Shown here one piece after another: positions 7,189 to 13,831 of a DNA stretch of 15,861 bases. Position 1 is the first letter of the stretch. Every line of letters starts with the position of its first letter. Under the pieces are notes generated by a model. The model was not told the DNA's origin. It did no database searches and saw only the letters and a program-made list of their open reading frames with translations. The DNA comes from an uncultured Eubacteriaceae bacterium (GTDB taxonomy: Bacteria > Bacillota > Clostridia > Lachnospirales > CAG-274), in contig CALIRN010000376.1 of NCBI GenBank assembly GCA_938042265.1, forward strand, positions 1 to 15,861, written 5' to 3'. The position numbers and the translations under genes were made by a program.

Positions 7189-8439
7189 TTAACGGGCAAA
7201 GCAAATTTCCGCACCTACATCGGTAAGCTTTCGAGTAAGGCTTTCATAGCCTCTTTGTATATAATGAGCATTTTTTATATGGCTTTCTCCGCTTGCCTTA
7301 AGGGCGGCAAGCACCAGTGCGGCACCTCCCCTTAAATCCTCTGCGCTGACGGTACAGCCTTTAAGGGCTCTCACTCCGTTTATTGTAAAATAATTGCCGT
7401 TGTCACATACAATTTCGGCACCCATTTTGTTAAGCTGGTCAATATGCCTGTTGCGTGCCTCAAAAACATTTTCCTTAATTGTACCGGTGCCCTCTGCCAC
7501 GCTTAATACCGCCGTAAGCTGTGCCTGCATATCCGTAGGAAAGCCCGGATATGGTGAAGTAACAATATCCCTTACACTGCTTAATACCTTCGGGGCATCA
7601 ATATATATCAGATTGCGGCTTTCCCTGACCACACAGCCCATTTCCGACATTATATCCGTCACAGGACGGAGCATACTGCCGTCCACACCGGTTATAAACA
7701 GCTCACCTCCTGTTATTGCGGCAGCACACATATAGGTACCTGCTTCAATTCTGTCACCTATAACGGTATATTCACACCTGTGGAGCTTTTCGACACCCTC
7801 AATTAAAACAGTATCGCTGCCCGCCCCCTGTATTTTTGCTCCCGCCCTGTTCAAAAAATCCGCAAGGGCGCATATTTCAGGCTCTCTGGCACAGTTTTTT
7901 ACGGTTGTTGTACCTTTTGCCTTAACCGCTGCAAGAATAATGTTTTCAGTTGCTCCCACACTGGGATATCTTAAGGCAATTTCCGTCCCCTTAAGCTGAC
8001 CTGAGCAGGTAATTTTACCCTCCTCCTCCGTAATTTTTGCTCCCATAAGAGAAAGCGCCTCAAGATGAATATCTATCGGTCGTTTTCCCAAAGCACATCC
8101 GCCCGGACAGTATATTGCAGCCCTGCCGAAAACACCCATAAGTGCTCCCAGAAAGGTAACGGAGGAACGCATTTTTTTGCAAAGCTCCGCACCAAGCTCC
8201 CAATTACATACACCGTACGGCTCTATTGTAAGTACATTACTGCGGAAGTAGCACCGACAGCCCAGTGAACGTAAAATATCAATGCATACTCTTGTGTCCG
8301 ATAAATCGGGACAGTTATAAATTACGGCTCCCTCTGTCAGCAATGCCGCTGCCGCTATGGGAAGTGCCGCATTTTTAGCACCGCTTATTTTAACCTCGCC
8401 GCTTAAAACTCTGCCCCCTCGGATAATATATTCTCCCAT
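7189..8439 (-). CDS. murA: UDP-N-acetylglucosamine 1-carboxyvinyltransferase MurA
   Basis: Cytoplasmic enzyme of 416 residues that transfers enolpyruvate from PEP to UDP-GlcNAc, the first committed step of peptidoglycan synthesis. Catalytic features match the family: Lys22 in SGAKNAALP, Arg91 in KKMRSS, the catalytic Cys115 in PGGCALGKRPIDIHL (the cysteine alkylated by fosfomycin), Asp303 in GFPTDMQAQ, and DLRGGAALVLA (368-378). The length is normal for the family. The ATG has GAGGTG seven bases upstream. Low-GC Gram-positives often carry two copies (MurA1/MurA2, also called MurZ); I cannot tell which this is. It lies upstream of ftsQ and ftsZ, giving a reduced division and cell-wall cluster. 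I found no consensus promoter in the 57 bases upstream. Confidence 0.97.
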   Translation of the reverse strand: MGEYIIRGGRVLSGEVKISGAKNAALPIAAAALLTEGAVIYNCPDLSDTRVCIDILRSLGCRCYFRSNVLTIEPYGVCNWELGAELCKKMRSSVTFLGALMGVFGRAAIYCPGGCALGKRPIDIHLEALSLMGAKITEEEGKITCSGQLKGTEIALRYPSVGATENIILAAVKAKGTTTVKNCAREPEICALADFLNRAGAKIQGAGSDTVLIEGVEKLHRCEYTVIGDRIEAGTYMCAAAITGGELFITGVDGSMLRPVTDIMSEMGCVVRESRNLIYIDAPKVLSSVRDIVTSPYPGFPTDMQAQLTAVLSVAEGTGTIKENVFEARNRHIDQLNKMGAEIVCDNGNYFTINGVRALKGCTVSAEDLRGGAALVLAALKASGESHIKNAHYIQRGYESLTRKLTDVGAEICFAR

Positions 8440-8496
8440 GGTACACCTCGCAAAAGCTGATAGTGTATATTATGTGGAGTATTAAAAAATAGTTAC

Positions 8497-9024
8497 TTAA
8501 TATTTCTGGTTAATATATCCGTCAATCAGTGACCTTTTCACACCGTCTTCAAAAACATTTTCCTCCTTAAGCCTGGTAAGGATTGCATCGCTTGTGGAGT
8601 GCAAAATCATATTATAATCATCAAGGACAATTTCAATAAGCTTATTTTTAAACCCCTTGCTCCTCACCTTAATAAAATATGCCCTTACGCCGTTAAAGTC
8701 CTTAAGCTCCAGCACCTTCATGGTAGCCCTGTCCTTTTTGCCGTAATAATAATTGCACTTTTCGTTGTACAGCCTGCCCATTTCCCTGTCCTCAAAGCCG
8801 TATGAGTCCATACGGGCATCCTTTGCCATGGCATTGTAGTACTGATAGTTGAACAGTCCCTTGTCCACACTGTCTACATTTTTAAAGGGCTTTATATTAA
8901 GGGCAAGCACAGCGTCAAAATTTTTGTTAAGGTATTCTCTTTTGGTCATATCTCCCTTTATATACTGGTCAATAAGGCTCTGCCTGTATACAAAGTATTT
9001 TTGCAGCGCATTCAAGAAAACCAC
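8497..9024 (-). CDS. Conserved hypothetical protein (DUF6648-like)
   Basis: A soluble charged protein of about 175 residues with no signal peptide or membrane segment. It opens with a tyrosine- and lysine-rich helical stretch (YRQSLIDQYIKGDMTKREYL) and ends with an alpha/beta part containing VLELKDFNGVRAYFIKVRS. From memory this resembles the small clostridial family DUF6648; that name is tentative and no function is known. The reading frame has a GTG at 9024, with GGAAG seven bases upstream; a TTG at 9015 is also possible, with GGAG eight bases upstream. It is divergent from the gene at 9107 and lies 57 bases upstream of murA, with which it may be co-transcribed. Confidence 0.82.
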   Translation of the reverse strand: MVFLNALQKYFVYRQSLIDQYIKGDMTKREYLNKNFDAVLALNIKPFKNVDSVDKGLFNYQYYNAMAKDARMDSYGFEDREMGRLYNEKCNYYYGKKDRATMKVLELKDFNGVRAYFIKVRSKGFKNKLIEIVLDDYNMILHSTSDAILTRLKEENVFEDGVKRSLIDGYINQKY

Positions 9025-9106
9025 TCCAATTCTTCCGATTATTACCTATGGATTATCACCGCTTTGTAGTTTATACTTAACAATATAAACATAAAGGAGA
9101 TTAAAA

Positions 9107-9511
9107 ATGAAATCTGATACAAGCTACTGGGATATTTATACCCATGATATTATGCCTCGCTTACAGCAAATTGATTTACTGCTGAAAACAACAGATATTA
9201 TACAGCCTGCCAGTGCCGCAGCAGCACTGTCCATTACATTAAGCGAGCTGTACCTGCTTATGAGTTATTTACATATATCCTCAATTACAAGAAAAACCTT
9301 TCCGCTTATTATGGAACACGGCAGCAGTAAAATATGCAGGCTTTTTGCAAGAGAGCTGAAGCTTGGCTGCCGTGACACATATCTGCCCGCACAGCTTGCC
9401 TACATATACAATATAGACGCGTCAGCCGTTGAAAAAGCGTTTAAAAGCCTGGGCATAAGCATTGCACGCAGCTCTCTGCTTATGGATATATTCAAAAAAA
9501 TACCGATTTAA
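9107..9511 (+). CDS. Hypothetical protein with a possible HTH segment
   Basis: An unrecognised protein of 134 residues starting at an ATG with AAAGGAG seven bases upstream. It appears all-helical and soluble. Residues about 93-116 (YLPAQLAYIYNIDASAVEKA and on) have the shape of a helix-turn-helix: helix, Asp-Ala-Ser turn, then a helix with Lys. The region 36-56 is a second amphipathic helix pair. The basic C-terminus ends FKKIPI. A small DNA-binding or sporulation-related regulator is conceivable, but only the fold hint supports it. It is flanked by the divergent hypothetical gene on the left and, 17 bases away, the convergent DJ-1 gene on the right, so it seems to be a one-gene unit. Confidence 0.75.
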   Translation: MKSDTSYWDIYTHDIMPRLQQIDLLLKTTDIIQPASAAAALSITLSELYLLMSYLHISSITRKTFPLIMEHGSSKICRLFARELKLGCRDTYLPAQLAYIYNIDASAVEKAFKSLGISIARSSLLMDIFKKIPI

Positions 9512-9528
9512 AGCAAAAAACTTATTGC

Positions 9529-10074
9529 TTAAAGGAGCATACCTTTTTTAACCCTATTCGCTGTTTCCCTGCCTTTAAGTATTGCCAGAAGCATCAGGGC
9601 AAAATCCACAGCGGTGCCCGGTCCCTTTGAGGTAACAAATTTACCATCGACAACAACATTATCAATGCCTATTTCCGCACCGTCAAGCTGTTCCTCAAAG
9701 CCCGGGTAACATACCGCCCGCTTACCCTTTAACAGTCCCTTTACGCCAAGTACGCTTGGCGCCGCACAAATTGCGGTAACATACTTATCCTCTGCGGCAA
9801 AGGCTGCGCAAAGCTCATTTACTCCGCTGTGATTTTTCAAATTTTGCGTACCTACACCGCCGCCCGGCAGTACCAACATATCCGCACTGCTGTCCTGTAG
9901 CCTGTCAAAAAGCTTATCAGCCTTTATTTCTATATTATGCGCACCCATTACATTAAGCCTGTCCGTAATTGATACCGTGGAAATCTCCACACCGCCTCTC
10001 CTTAAAACATCTACTACCGTAAGAGCCTCAATTTCCTCAAATCCGTCAGCAAGAAAAACCACAACACTGCTCAT
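9529..10074 (-). CDS. DJ-1/PfpI family protein (YajL-like)
   Basis: A flavodoxin-like protein of 181 residues of the DJ-1/ThiJ/PfpI superfamily, close to the DJ-1/YajL branch. The conserved Glu16 in DGFEEIEA and the nucleophilic Cys103 in AICAAPS (nucleophile elbow) are present, as is the TSKGPGTA signature (YajL has TSQGPGTA). VLPGGGVG (68-75) forms the conserved glycine turn. Proposed roles of the branch include oxidative and carbonyl stress protection, deglycase or glyoxalase activity and chaperone function; these remain debated. It is cytoplasmic. The ATG has AAAGGTGG nine bases upstream. It is divergent from the CYTH gene, with promoters that overlap face to face. Confidence 0.93.
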   Translation of the reverse strand: MSSVVVFLADGFEEIEALTVVDVLRRGGVEISTVSITDRLNVMGAHNIEIKADKLFDRLQDSSADMLVLPGGGVGTQNLKNHSGVNELCAAFAAEDKYVTAICAAPSVLGVKGLLKGKRAVCYPGFEEQLDGAEIGIDNVVVDGKFVTSKGPGTAVDFALMLLAILKGRETANRVKKGMLL

Positions 10075-10080
10075 AAAACG

Positions 10081-10109
10081 TTGCCACCTTTCAAAAGATA
10101 ATATATAAT
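10081..10109 (+). promoter_or_regulatory. Promoter of the CYTH gene
   Basis: TTGCCA (10081-10086), 17-base spacer, TATAAT (10104-10109). The -35 box overlaps the DJ-1 ribosome site (10084-10091 on the other strand). The start is expected near 10116, inside the opposing promoter. Confidence 0.6.
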
Positions 10110-10112
10110 TAA

Positions 10113-10141
10113 AGTATACCCTAACATTGTATATTTTTCAA
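10113..10141 (-). promoter_or_regulatory. Promoter of the DJ-1 gene
   Basis: Minus-strand TTGAAA (10136-10141), 17-base spacer, TATACT (10113-10118). The -35 box overlaps the CYTH ribosome site AAGGAGG (10140-10146). Its -10 is three bases from the -10 of the opposing promoter. Confidence 0.65.
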
Positions 10142-10151
10142 GGAGGTACAA

Positions 10152-10637
10152 ATGGAAAATAATAATATATATGAAATAGAGCGAAAATTTCTAGTAAAAT
10201 TTCTGCCTGATAATAAGGAAATTTATCCCTGTCACGAAATAATACAAAGCTATATTTCCACAAATCCCACCATACGTATACGTAAATGGGACGACAGCTA
10301 TGTCCTTACCGTCAAGGGCGGCGGATTTATGAAAAGGGTTGAATATGAGCTGGAGCTGACAAAAGAGCAGTTTGACAATTTACGCCGTAAAACCGAGGGA
10401 AACACAATAGTAAAAAAGCGTTACATTATACCGCTGGAAAACGGTTTAAAAGCGGAGCTGGACGTGTATTATGAGGATTTATCGGGCTTTATGAACGTTG
10501 AGGTGGAATTTCCAAATGAAAAAAGCGCCCTCCTTTTTACACCTCCCGACTGGTTCGGACAGGAGATAACACAGGACAAACGATACACAAACGGGTCTTT
10601 GTCAAAATTTGGCATACCAAACCTCTTGCAATCCTGA
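10152..10637 (+). CDS. CYTH domain protein (triphosphate tunnel metalloenzyme)
   Basis: A protein of 161 residues consisting of one CYTH domain. The defining ExExK motif is EIERK (8-12). The alternating charged strands of the beta-barrel tunnel follow: TIRIRKW, VLTVKGG, RVEYELELT, KKRYIIP, AELDVYY and NVEVEFP. Such enzymes hydrolyse inorganic triphosphate or bind nucleotide triphosphates with Mg or Mn; bacterial single-domain members are usually triphosphatases, but adenylate cyclase class IV and thiamine triphosphatase share the fold. The ATG follows AAGGAGG by five bases. The spo0A promoter overlaps its last codons. No CHAD domain is attached. Confidence 0.9.
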   Translation: MENNNIYEIERKFLVKFLPDNKEIYPCHEIIQSYISTNPTIRIRKWDDSYVLTVKGGGFMKRVEYELELTKEQFDNLRRKTEGNTIVKKRYIIPLENGLKAELDVYYEDLSGFMNVEVEFPNEKSALLFTPPDWFGQEITQDKRYTNGSLSKFGIPNLLQS

Positions 10638-10654
10638 CATTTTTGTATTATAAT
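10626..10654 (+). promoter_or_regulatory. Promoter of spo0A
   Basis: TTGCAA (10626-10631), 17-base spacer, TATAAT (10649-10654). It begins inside the last codons of the CYTH gene. I saw no clear sigma-H promoter or 0A box (TGNCGAA) in the 72 bases before spo0A. Confidence 0.55.
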
Positions 10655-10709
10655 TCCCATATATGGAAAATATTACCAAATTTTAATTAAATTTATGGAG
10701 GGAATTACA

Positions 10710-11498
10710 TTGAAGAAAGAACAGCTTAGAGTATTAATCGCAGATGACAACAAGGATTTTTGTGACTGTTTGGTAAACTACATCGAAAAACAGGAGGATA
10801 TGACCGTTATAGCCACTGCCGCTGACGGTATTGACGCATACAGGAAGATTTTAAGCGAAAAGCCCGATGTGGCACTTATCGACGGCATTATGCCCAAGCT
10901 TGACGGTATAGGGGTATTGGAAAAGCTTAACGAATCCGGTGCCGCAGGTTCCACCATCTGTATTATGCTTACCGCCATTACCGATGAAAAAATTACCCAG
11001 CGTGCCTTTAATTTAGGTGCACGGTACTATATTGCAAAGCCCTTTGATATGGAGCTGCTTATTGCACGTATCCGTCAGCTTAAGGAGCCTGTACCCACAA
11101 ACCCACGCACAAACAGCGGAGTATGCTTTGCTCCACGCACCTCCTATGACCTTGAAACCAGAGTAACCTCTATTCTCCACGAGATAGGCGTGCCTGCACA
11201 TATCAGAGGCTATCACTATATGCGTGAGGCTATTATTATGGCTATTAACGATATTGATGTACTTAACTATATAACAAAGGAACTGTATCCTGCCATTGCA
11301 AAAAAATGTAATACCACTCCAAGCAGGGTTGAAAGAGCCATAAGACATGCCATTGAGGTTGCCTGGAGCAGAGGACAGGTAGACGCTATTGACTCCCTTT
11401 TCGGCTACACCGTTTCCGGCCACAAGGGCAAGCCTACCAACAGTGAATTTATTGCACTTATTGCCGACAGACTCAGACTGGAGCTAAAGGCAAGCTGA
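10710..11498 (+). CDS. spo0A: Sporulation master regulator Spo0A
   Basis: Response regulator of 262 residues that, when phosphorylated, commits the cell to sporulation by binding 0A boxes. The receiver domain (about 5-125) has acidic pocket Asp12-Asp13 in IADDNKDF, phospho-acceptor Asp58 in LIDGIMPKLDG, a switch Thr in MLTA and the conserved Lys in AKPFDME. A linker follows, then the Spo0A-specific DNA-binding domain: TSILHEIGVPAHIRGY, the recognition-helix segment SRVERAIRHAIEVAWSRG, and SLFGYTVS with PTNSEFIALIADRLRLE at the end. The start is taken as TTG at 10710, seven bases after GGAGGG. An in-frame ATG at 10695 would place that ribosome site inside the gene. In many Clostridia spoIVB lies just upstream; here a CYTH gene does. 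Its own terminator follows. Confidence 0.98.
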   Translation: MKKEQLRVLIADDNKDFCDCLVNYIEKQEDMTVIATAADGIDAYRKILSEKPDVALIDGIMPKLDGIGVLEKLNESGAAGSTICIMLTAITDEKITQRAFNLGARYYIAKPFDMELLIARIRQLKEPVPTNPRTNSGVCFAPRTSYDLETRVTSILHEIGVPAHIRGYHYMREAIIMAINDIDVLNYITKELYPAIAKKCNTTPSRVERAIRHAIEVAWSRGQVDAIDSLFGYTVSGHKGKPTNSEFIALIADRLRLELKAS

Positions 11499-11511
11499 TA
11501 ATCTGTTTAAA

Positions 11512-11546
11512 GCGGAACGGCTTATAATCTGCCGTTCCGCCCCTTT
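11512..11546 (+). terminator. Terminator after spo0A
   Basis: A perfect ten-base GC-rich stem (11512-11521 with 11531-11540) and nine-base loop, followed by CCCTTT. The U tract is weak, but the stem is strong and lies 13 bases after the spo0A stop. Confidence 0.75.
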
Positions 11547-11577
11547 AATCAATATAATAAATCTTTCCAAAAAACAC

Positions 11578-11606
11578 TTGACATATTTTAAATTATACTG
11601 TATACT
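11578..11606 (+). promoter_or_regulatory. Promoter of tRNA-Phe
   Basis: TTGACA (11578-11583), 17-base spacer, TATACT (11601-11606), about 27 bases before the tRNA. Near-consensus, as expected for a stable RNA gene. Confidence 0.75.
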
Positions 11607-11633
11607 TATCAATGTTGCTGAATAAGGCAATAT

Positions 11634-11706
<73 letters not shown>

Positions 11707-11802
11707 TTTTTTTATTGCTTTTTTATTAAATACCATATTTATATACCGACTGAATGACCTATCTTAGTACTTTTACTGTTTTTTAATACGTTTGATTATA
11801 AC

Positions 11803-12120
11803 TCAATCAACAGTAATTCTTACTTTATTTTTTAATGGCTTTATTAAATCACATACCTTATTATAAGAATACCATATTGCACGATAAAGTAATATTACGC
11901 AATTTTCCTTGATATTGGCTGATTTATTTTCGTATGAAAATAGAGATAGCTGTTTAGATGTTATTTTTAGCGTTGCTATGACAGTTTTTTCTATTTCATC
12001 ATCCGCTAGTCCTGTAACATACACATTCTGTTTATCCGTAAAGATTTTAACTTATCCTCCATGCTCACCAACTGCATAGCCTTCCTTTACATATAGTGTA
12101 TCAATAAGTATTTCCGATAT
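11803..12120 (-). pseudogene. Stop-interrupted gene remnant of unknown family
   Basis: One minus-strand frame reads protein-like from about 12120 to the stop at 11803, broken by a TAA at 12052-12054 in the middle. Before the stop is ILIDTLYVKEGYAVGEHGG; after it VKIFTDKQNVYVTGL, then ADDEIEKTVIATLKITS and so on to KNKVRITVD. The composition is ordinary coding-like on both sides of the stop, and the part after it lacks a start codon with a ribosome site (a GTG at 12024 has none). A TAA also sits just upstream of 12120. I do not recognise the family. The rest of the stretch 11707-12150 shows only the T run after the tRNA and AT-rich sequence. Confidence 0.5.
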
Positions 12121-12150
12121 AATTTATTTCACTAAAACAGGAAATTTGTG

Positions 12151-12179
12151 TTGAGTTGGCACGCCATCAGGGGTATAAT
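12151..12179 (+). promoter_or_regulatory. Promoter of the AAA+ ATPase gene
   Basis: TTGAGT (12151-12156), 17-base spacer, TATAAT (12174-12179). A short palindrome, GTATA-GTT-TATAC (12187-12199), lies at the expected transcription start and could be an operator, but five-base AT-rich arms are weak evidence. Confidence 0.65.
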
Positions 12180-12224
12180 TAAGTTGGTATAGTTTATACT
12201 AATATTTGTTATTAAGGTGAAGAT

Positions 12225-13673
12225 ATGAACGATGAATTAAAAATGTTAAAAGAAGCAATTAAAGGATTTTATGAACTTTGTAGCCTTATTGAAGCTCCCT
12301 TAAATTTGTCTCTTGATATGGCTTTAAGTGAGGTTATGCGATATGATTTTTTACAGTTTTTAGTATATTTATCATCAGAAGAGGCTTGCACTGCCCAAGA
12401 AGCCGAATTTATAAAAGGATTAACGGATCTTGATTTTACGCCGAAACAAATAGATGAATATATAAAAAGGCAAGAAATCCGAAGTGAGAAATTTTCAAAA
12501 ACTCCATTGACAGGAATATCCGCTATTACAGAAATCACAGGGGAGTTTATAGATAGTAAAGATGAATATCTGCAAGTTGGAATGAAGGCAATAACGTTAT
12601 ATTTTGAAATCCTTTTATGTTTATTGAAAGAATTTATGGTTTATAAGGAGTTAACGAAAAAAAGTGAAATTCAAAAATTCAAAAATTTTATGAATATGTT
12701 AACTTCATATATCACATCAGAGTTGAAAAAACATAATTGGGAAGTTTCATTTGGTTCAGTAGATAACGCAGTTGATTCGATACTTGGAGAATTAGAAAAT
12801 GCAAAAATACAGAATGATGATTTGGATAAGTGTTTGGAAGAGACACAATCAGAAGAAAATTTAGAAGAGCTTTTATCTCAATTAAATGACTTGATCGGAT
12901 TAGACAGTGTAAAAAAAGATGTTAATTCACTGATAAATTTATTAAAAATTCGCCAAGTAAGAAAAGAACGAGGTATGAAGCAAACGCCAATGTCGATGCA
13001 TTTGGTTTTTTCAGGAAATCCGGGAACAGGAAAAACAACAGTCGCACGTTTGCTCTCAAAAATATATTTTCAATTAGGGGTTTTATCAAAAGGACATCTT
13101 GTTGAAGTGGACCGTTCGGATCTTGTAGGCGGATATGTTGGTCAAACAGCACTTAAAGTACAAGAGGTAATACAAAAATCTCTCGGAGGAGTTTTATTTA
13201 TTGATGAAGCATATTCTTTAACTGCTAATAGAGGTGAAGGCGATTTTGGAATAGAAGCGGTTGATACCTTATTAAAAGAAATGGAAGACCATAGGGATGA
13301 CTTGATCGTTATTGTTGCAGGTTATCCGGATTTGATGAATGAATTTTTAAATTCTAATCCGGGGTTGCGTTCAAGATTTAATAAGTTTATATATTTTGAG
13401 GACTATAAGCCGGACGAGCTGGTTGGTATTTTTAAAAATTTATGTAATTCATCCGGATATGTAATCAGTGCAGCGTGTATTGATTGTGTAAACAAATTTT
13501 TTGTTCAGCGGTATTTAGCACGGACTGATAATTTTGCTAATGGTAGAGACGTTCGTAACTATTTTGAAATAGCAATGGTAAACCAAGCCAATAGATTATC
13601 GGGATTAAGCAATATAAGCGATGAAGCATTATCAAGATTAGAAATAGAAGATGTTGAAAGCATATCATTATGA
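12225..13673 (+). CDS. CbbX/SpoVK-type AAA+ ATPase with helical N-terminal domain
   Basis: A protein of 482 residues. The C-terminal half (about 213-482) is an AAA+ module of the CbbX/CfxQ/SpoVK family: LNDLIGLDSVKKDV lead-in (220-233), Walker A GNPGTGKT (264-271), pore-region VGGYVGQTA (301-309), Walker B VLFIDEAYSL (323-332) with Asp327/Glu328, an arginine-finger segment GLRSRF (380-385), and sensor-2 NGRDVRN (439-445). Such ATPases remodel partner proteins as hexameric rings. The N-terminal half (1-212) is helical and lacks signal or membrane segments; residues 38-95 (DFLQFLVYLSSEE, then AEFIKGLTDLDFTPKQIDEY) recall TerB-like domains, a tentative comparison. The ATG follows AAGGTGA. It has its own promoter and sits alone in the tRNA-proximal accessory segment. 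Codon use is visibly more AT-rich than in the core genes. The substrate is unknown. Confidence 0.9.
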   Translation: MNDELKMLKEAIKGFYELCSLIEAPLNLSLDMALSEVMRYDFLQFLVYLSSEEACTAQEAEFIKGLTDLDFTPKQIDEYIKRQEIRSEKFSKTPLTGISAITEITGEFIDSKDEYLQVGMKAITLYFEILLCLLKEFMVYKELTKKSEIQKFKNFMNMLTSYITSELKKHNWEVSFGSVDNAVDSILGELENAKIQNDDLDKCLEETQSEENLEELLSQLNDLIGLDSVKKDVNSLINLLKIRQVRKERGMKQTPMSMHLVFSGNPGTGKTTVARLLSKIYFQLGVLSKGHLVEVDRSDLVGGYVGQTALKVQEVIQKSLGGVLFIDEAYSLTANRGEGDFGIEAVDTLLKEMEDHRDDLIVIVAGYPDLMNEFLNSNPGLRSRFNKFIYFEDYKPDELVGIFKNLCNSSGYVISAACIDCVNKFFVQRYLARTDNFANGRDVRNYFEIAMVNQANRLSGLSNISDEALSRLEIEDVESISL

Positions 13674-13712
13674 TAAGGTAAACAGCTTAATTTACATAAG
13701 CACTATCAAAGC

Positions 13713-13751
13713 GAGACCGTTTCAAGTTTTGTGTAAACACTAAAAACTGAT
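13713..13751. repeat. Left terminal inverted repeat of the IS256 element
   Basis: From GAGACC through TTTGTGTAAAC to ACTGAT at 13746-13751. The inner 24 bases match the right end well; the outer 15 match about half, mostly differing by transitions. Confidence 0.75.
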
Positions 13752-13760
13752 ATATTTAAT

Positions 13761-13796
13761 AACAAGGATAGGACAAGGTAATGTTCTATTCTTGTT
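13761..13796 (+). terminator. Hairpin inside the left end of the IS
   Basis: Fourteen pairs (13761-13774 with 13783-13796) including two G-U, with an eight-base loop. The wobbles pair only in plus-strand RNA, so it fits a terminator for transcription coming from the AAA+ gene, which would protect the transposase from antisense RNA. The following TTTATATT is a poor U tract. Confidence 0.4.
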
Positions 13797-13831
13797 TATA
13801 TTATACAGCTAAATTTTATATTGTCAATGTA

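Noticed and set aside
9511..9530. Bidirectional terminator between the convergent genes at 9107 and 9529
   Set aside because: Only a six-base AT-rich stem with no T run on either strand.
11013..11423. A 136-residue reading frame antisense to spo0A
   Set aside because: Shadow of a highly conserved gene; no ribosome site or promoter of its own.
12187..12199. Palindrome at the start of the AAA+ gene transcript as an operator
   Set aside because: Only five-base AT-rich arms; not strong enough for a separate feature, so mentioned only with the promoter.
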